A stretch of DNA of 64,000 bases from Planctomycetaceae bacterium (lineage in GTDB: Bacteria > Planctomycetota > Planctomycetia > Planctomycetales > Planctomycetaceae), in the NCBI GenBank assembly GCA_020426505.1, contig JAGQPX010000012.1, positions 62,001 to 126,000 of the forward strand. The letters run 5' to 3'. The notes beneath the pieces were generated by a model. It had not been told where the DNA came from, ran no database searches, and was given only the letters and a program-made list of their open reading frames with translations. Below are positions 62,875 through 64,000 of the stretch, in pieces; position 1 is the stretch's first letter; each line of letters opens with the position of its first letter. The position numbers were made by a program, and so were the translations under genes.

Positions 62875-64000
62875 ATGCGGATTCTGTTCTTCTGTCACTA
62901 TTACCCGCCTGAGGTGAATGCTCCGGCGTCTCGGACGTCGGAGCACTGCGCGCGCTGGGCGGCAGCAGGGCACGAGGTGACGGTCGTCACGTGCGTGCCG
63001 AACTGTCCGGATGGGGTCGTGTTCGATGGCTATCGCAATCGGTTCCGCAAGCAAGTCGAACATATTGATGGCGTGCGAGTGGTGCGGATCTGGACCTATG
63101 TCGCCCCGAATTCGGGCACTGTTCGCCGCATCTTGAACTACGTGTCGTTTATGGTCAGCGCAATTTGGACCTGCCTTTGGCTCCCGCGACCCGATGTCGT
63201 GATCGCGACATCGCCTCAGTTCTTCTGCGGGTGGGCGGGTGTGTGGGCCAGCCGAATCAAGCGACGTCCCTTTGTTCTTGAAATTCGCGACATCTGGCCA
63301 GAGTCAATCCAGGCTGTCGGAGCCATGCAAAAAGGGCTCGCTGTCCGGTATCTTGAATGGCTGGAGCGCCGAATGTACCTCGCTGCTGATCACATTGTGG
63401 CTGTGGGGGAGGGATATCGGGACCGCATCATCGAAAAGGTTCCCGTGACAGATCGTATCTCCGTCATCATGAACGGCGTTGATCTCGACAAGTTCTCTCC
63501 CGACGGTGTCGATGGCGTTGATGAGTTTCGTACGATGTGGCATCTCACGGATCGTTTCGTCTGTTCCTACATCGGTACCATCGGTATGGCACATGGACTC
63601 GATGTGGTTCTCGACGCCGCTGCGAAACTGAAGGCGGCCGGGCGAGATGACGTGGCCTTCCTGCTCGTTGGTGATGGGGCACGACGTGCAGAATTGGAGT
63701 CGTCAGCCCAGAAGAGCGGATTGTCTGACACGGTCATTTTCGCCGGGCGCCAACCTCGCGAGATGATCCCGGCAGTGCTTGCGGCATCCGACGCCTGCTT
63801 GATCCATCTCAAGGCGACCGAGTTATTCGATACAGTCATCCCCTCGAAGATCTTCGAGACCATGGCAATGTCCCGTCCGATCATCATGGGTGTTCGTGGC
63901 GAAGCGCTCGACATCGTCATGCAAGCTCAAGCCGGAGTTGAGATGCGACCGGAGTCGTCAGAGTCCTTGCTCGCAGCAATTGATCAGATTCGCGAAGACG
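62875..64000 (+). CDS. Family 4 glycosyltransferase, runs off the right edge
   Basis: About 375 residues are visible from the ATG at 62875. It begins RILFFCHYYPPEVNAPASRT, as in WbuB/Pmt-type GT4 enzymes, with EIRDIWPESIQAVGAMQKGL, SVIMNGVDLDKFSPDG, CSYIGTIGMAHGLDVVLDAA and the donor-binding region ending FDTVIPSKIFETMAMSRPII. The frame is open to the last base, so the C-terminus is outside the window. Confidence 0.92.
   Translation, partial: MRILFFCHYYPPEVNAPASRTSEHCARWAAAGHEVTVVTCVPNCPDGVVFDGYRNRFRKQVEHIDGVRVVRIWTYVAPNSGTVRRILNYVSFMVSAIWTCLWLPRPDVVIATSPQFFCGWAGVWASRIKRRPFVLEIRDIWPESIQAVGAMQKGLAVRYLEWLERRMYLAADHIVAVGEGYRDRIIEKVPVTDRISVIMNGVDLDKFSPDGVDGVDEFRTMWHLTDRFVCSYIGTIGMAHGLDVVLDAAAKLKAAGRDDVAFLLVGDGARRAELESSAQKSGLSDTVIFAGRQPREMIPAVLAASDACLIHLKATELFDTVIPSKIFETMAMSRPIIMGVRGEALDIVMQAQAGVEMRPESSESLLAAIDQIRED

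Overview
The window looks like a chromosomal segment of a planctomycete (phylum Planctomycetota). Several things point there: a short helix-turn-helix protein joined to a receiver-like domain, a PEP-CTERM protein, secreted NHL-repeat and glycine-rich proteins, few clear Shine-Dalgarno sequences, and housekeeping genes scattered singly rather than in classical operons. No rRNA gene, complete tRNA gene, CRISPR array, prophage or transposase was found. I cannot name the genus from sequence alone.

Layout. Bases 1-7167 hold the end of a beta-helix protein, a tandem pair of paralogous multi-pass membrane proteins of unknown function, a TerC-type membrane protein, an FHA-like protein and a secreted hypothetical. 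Bases 7188-18000 are a mosaic of single genes: ispG, a frameshifted HTH/receiver gene, an NHL-repeat protein, a YhaM-like exonuclease followed by a small HExxH membrane protein and an unusual sirtuin, rnhA, infA, a TolC-like lipoprotein, an Mpo1/DUF962 protein and an RluA-type pseudouridine synthase. Bases 18191-31700 carry a giant MscS/MscK-type channel, a minus-strand run (pyrimidine phosphorylase, cdd, serC, nucleoside phosphorylase), purM, an ECF-like sigma factor, a YqgE/AlgH protein, a REC-PAS-GAF-REC signalling protein, trmB, a FabZ-like dehydratase and a GNAT acetyltransferase. Bases 31898-34286 encode two secreted proteins, the second closed by a strong intrinsic terminator.

From 34703 to the right edge every gene is on the plus strand, and together they form a large exopolysaccharide or O-antigen-type locus. 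It has an O-antigen-ligase-like protein with TPRs, a WecA-like initiating phosphoglycosyltransferase, a NusG-family antiterminator, a Wzm/Wzt ABC exporter, nine glycosyltransferases, a WecE/RffA sugar aminotransferase, GDP-mannose dehydratase, an SDR epimerase, an O-unit-polymerase-like membrane protein, a methyltransferase, two sulfotransferase-family proteins and a nitroreductase coupled to a polysaccharide pyruvyl transferase. Many neighbours overlap by 4 bases (GTGA or ATGA), so the locus is probably transcribed and translated as long units. The inferred product is a complex, acidic, deoxy-amino-sugar-containing polysaccharide bearing sulfate and/or pyruvate groups. The last glycosyltransferase runs off the right edge, so the locus continues.

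The most noteworthy points are a one-base frameshift separating a receiver-domain tail from its gene (8780-9354), a sirtuin with only one cysteine and hence no zinc finger, an in-frame basic insertion in the pyrimidine phosphorylase, a 104-bp inverted-repeat element between rnhA and infA, a heptamer repeat abutting purM, the uncharacterised paralogous membrane pair, and the mix of ABC-type and Wzy-type assembly genes in the polysaccharide locus.
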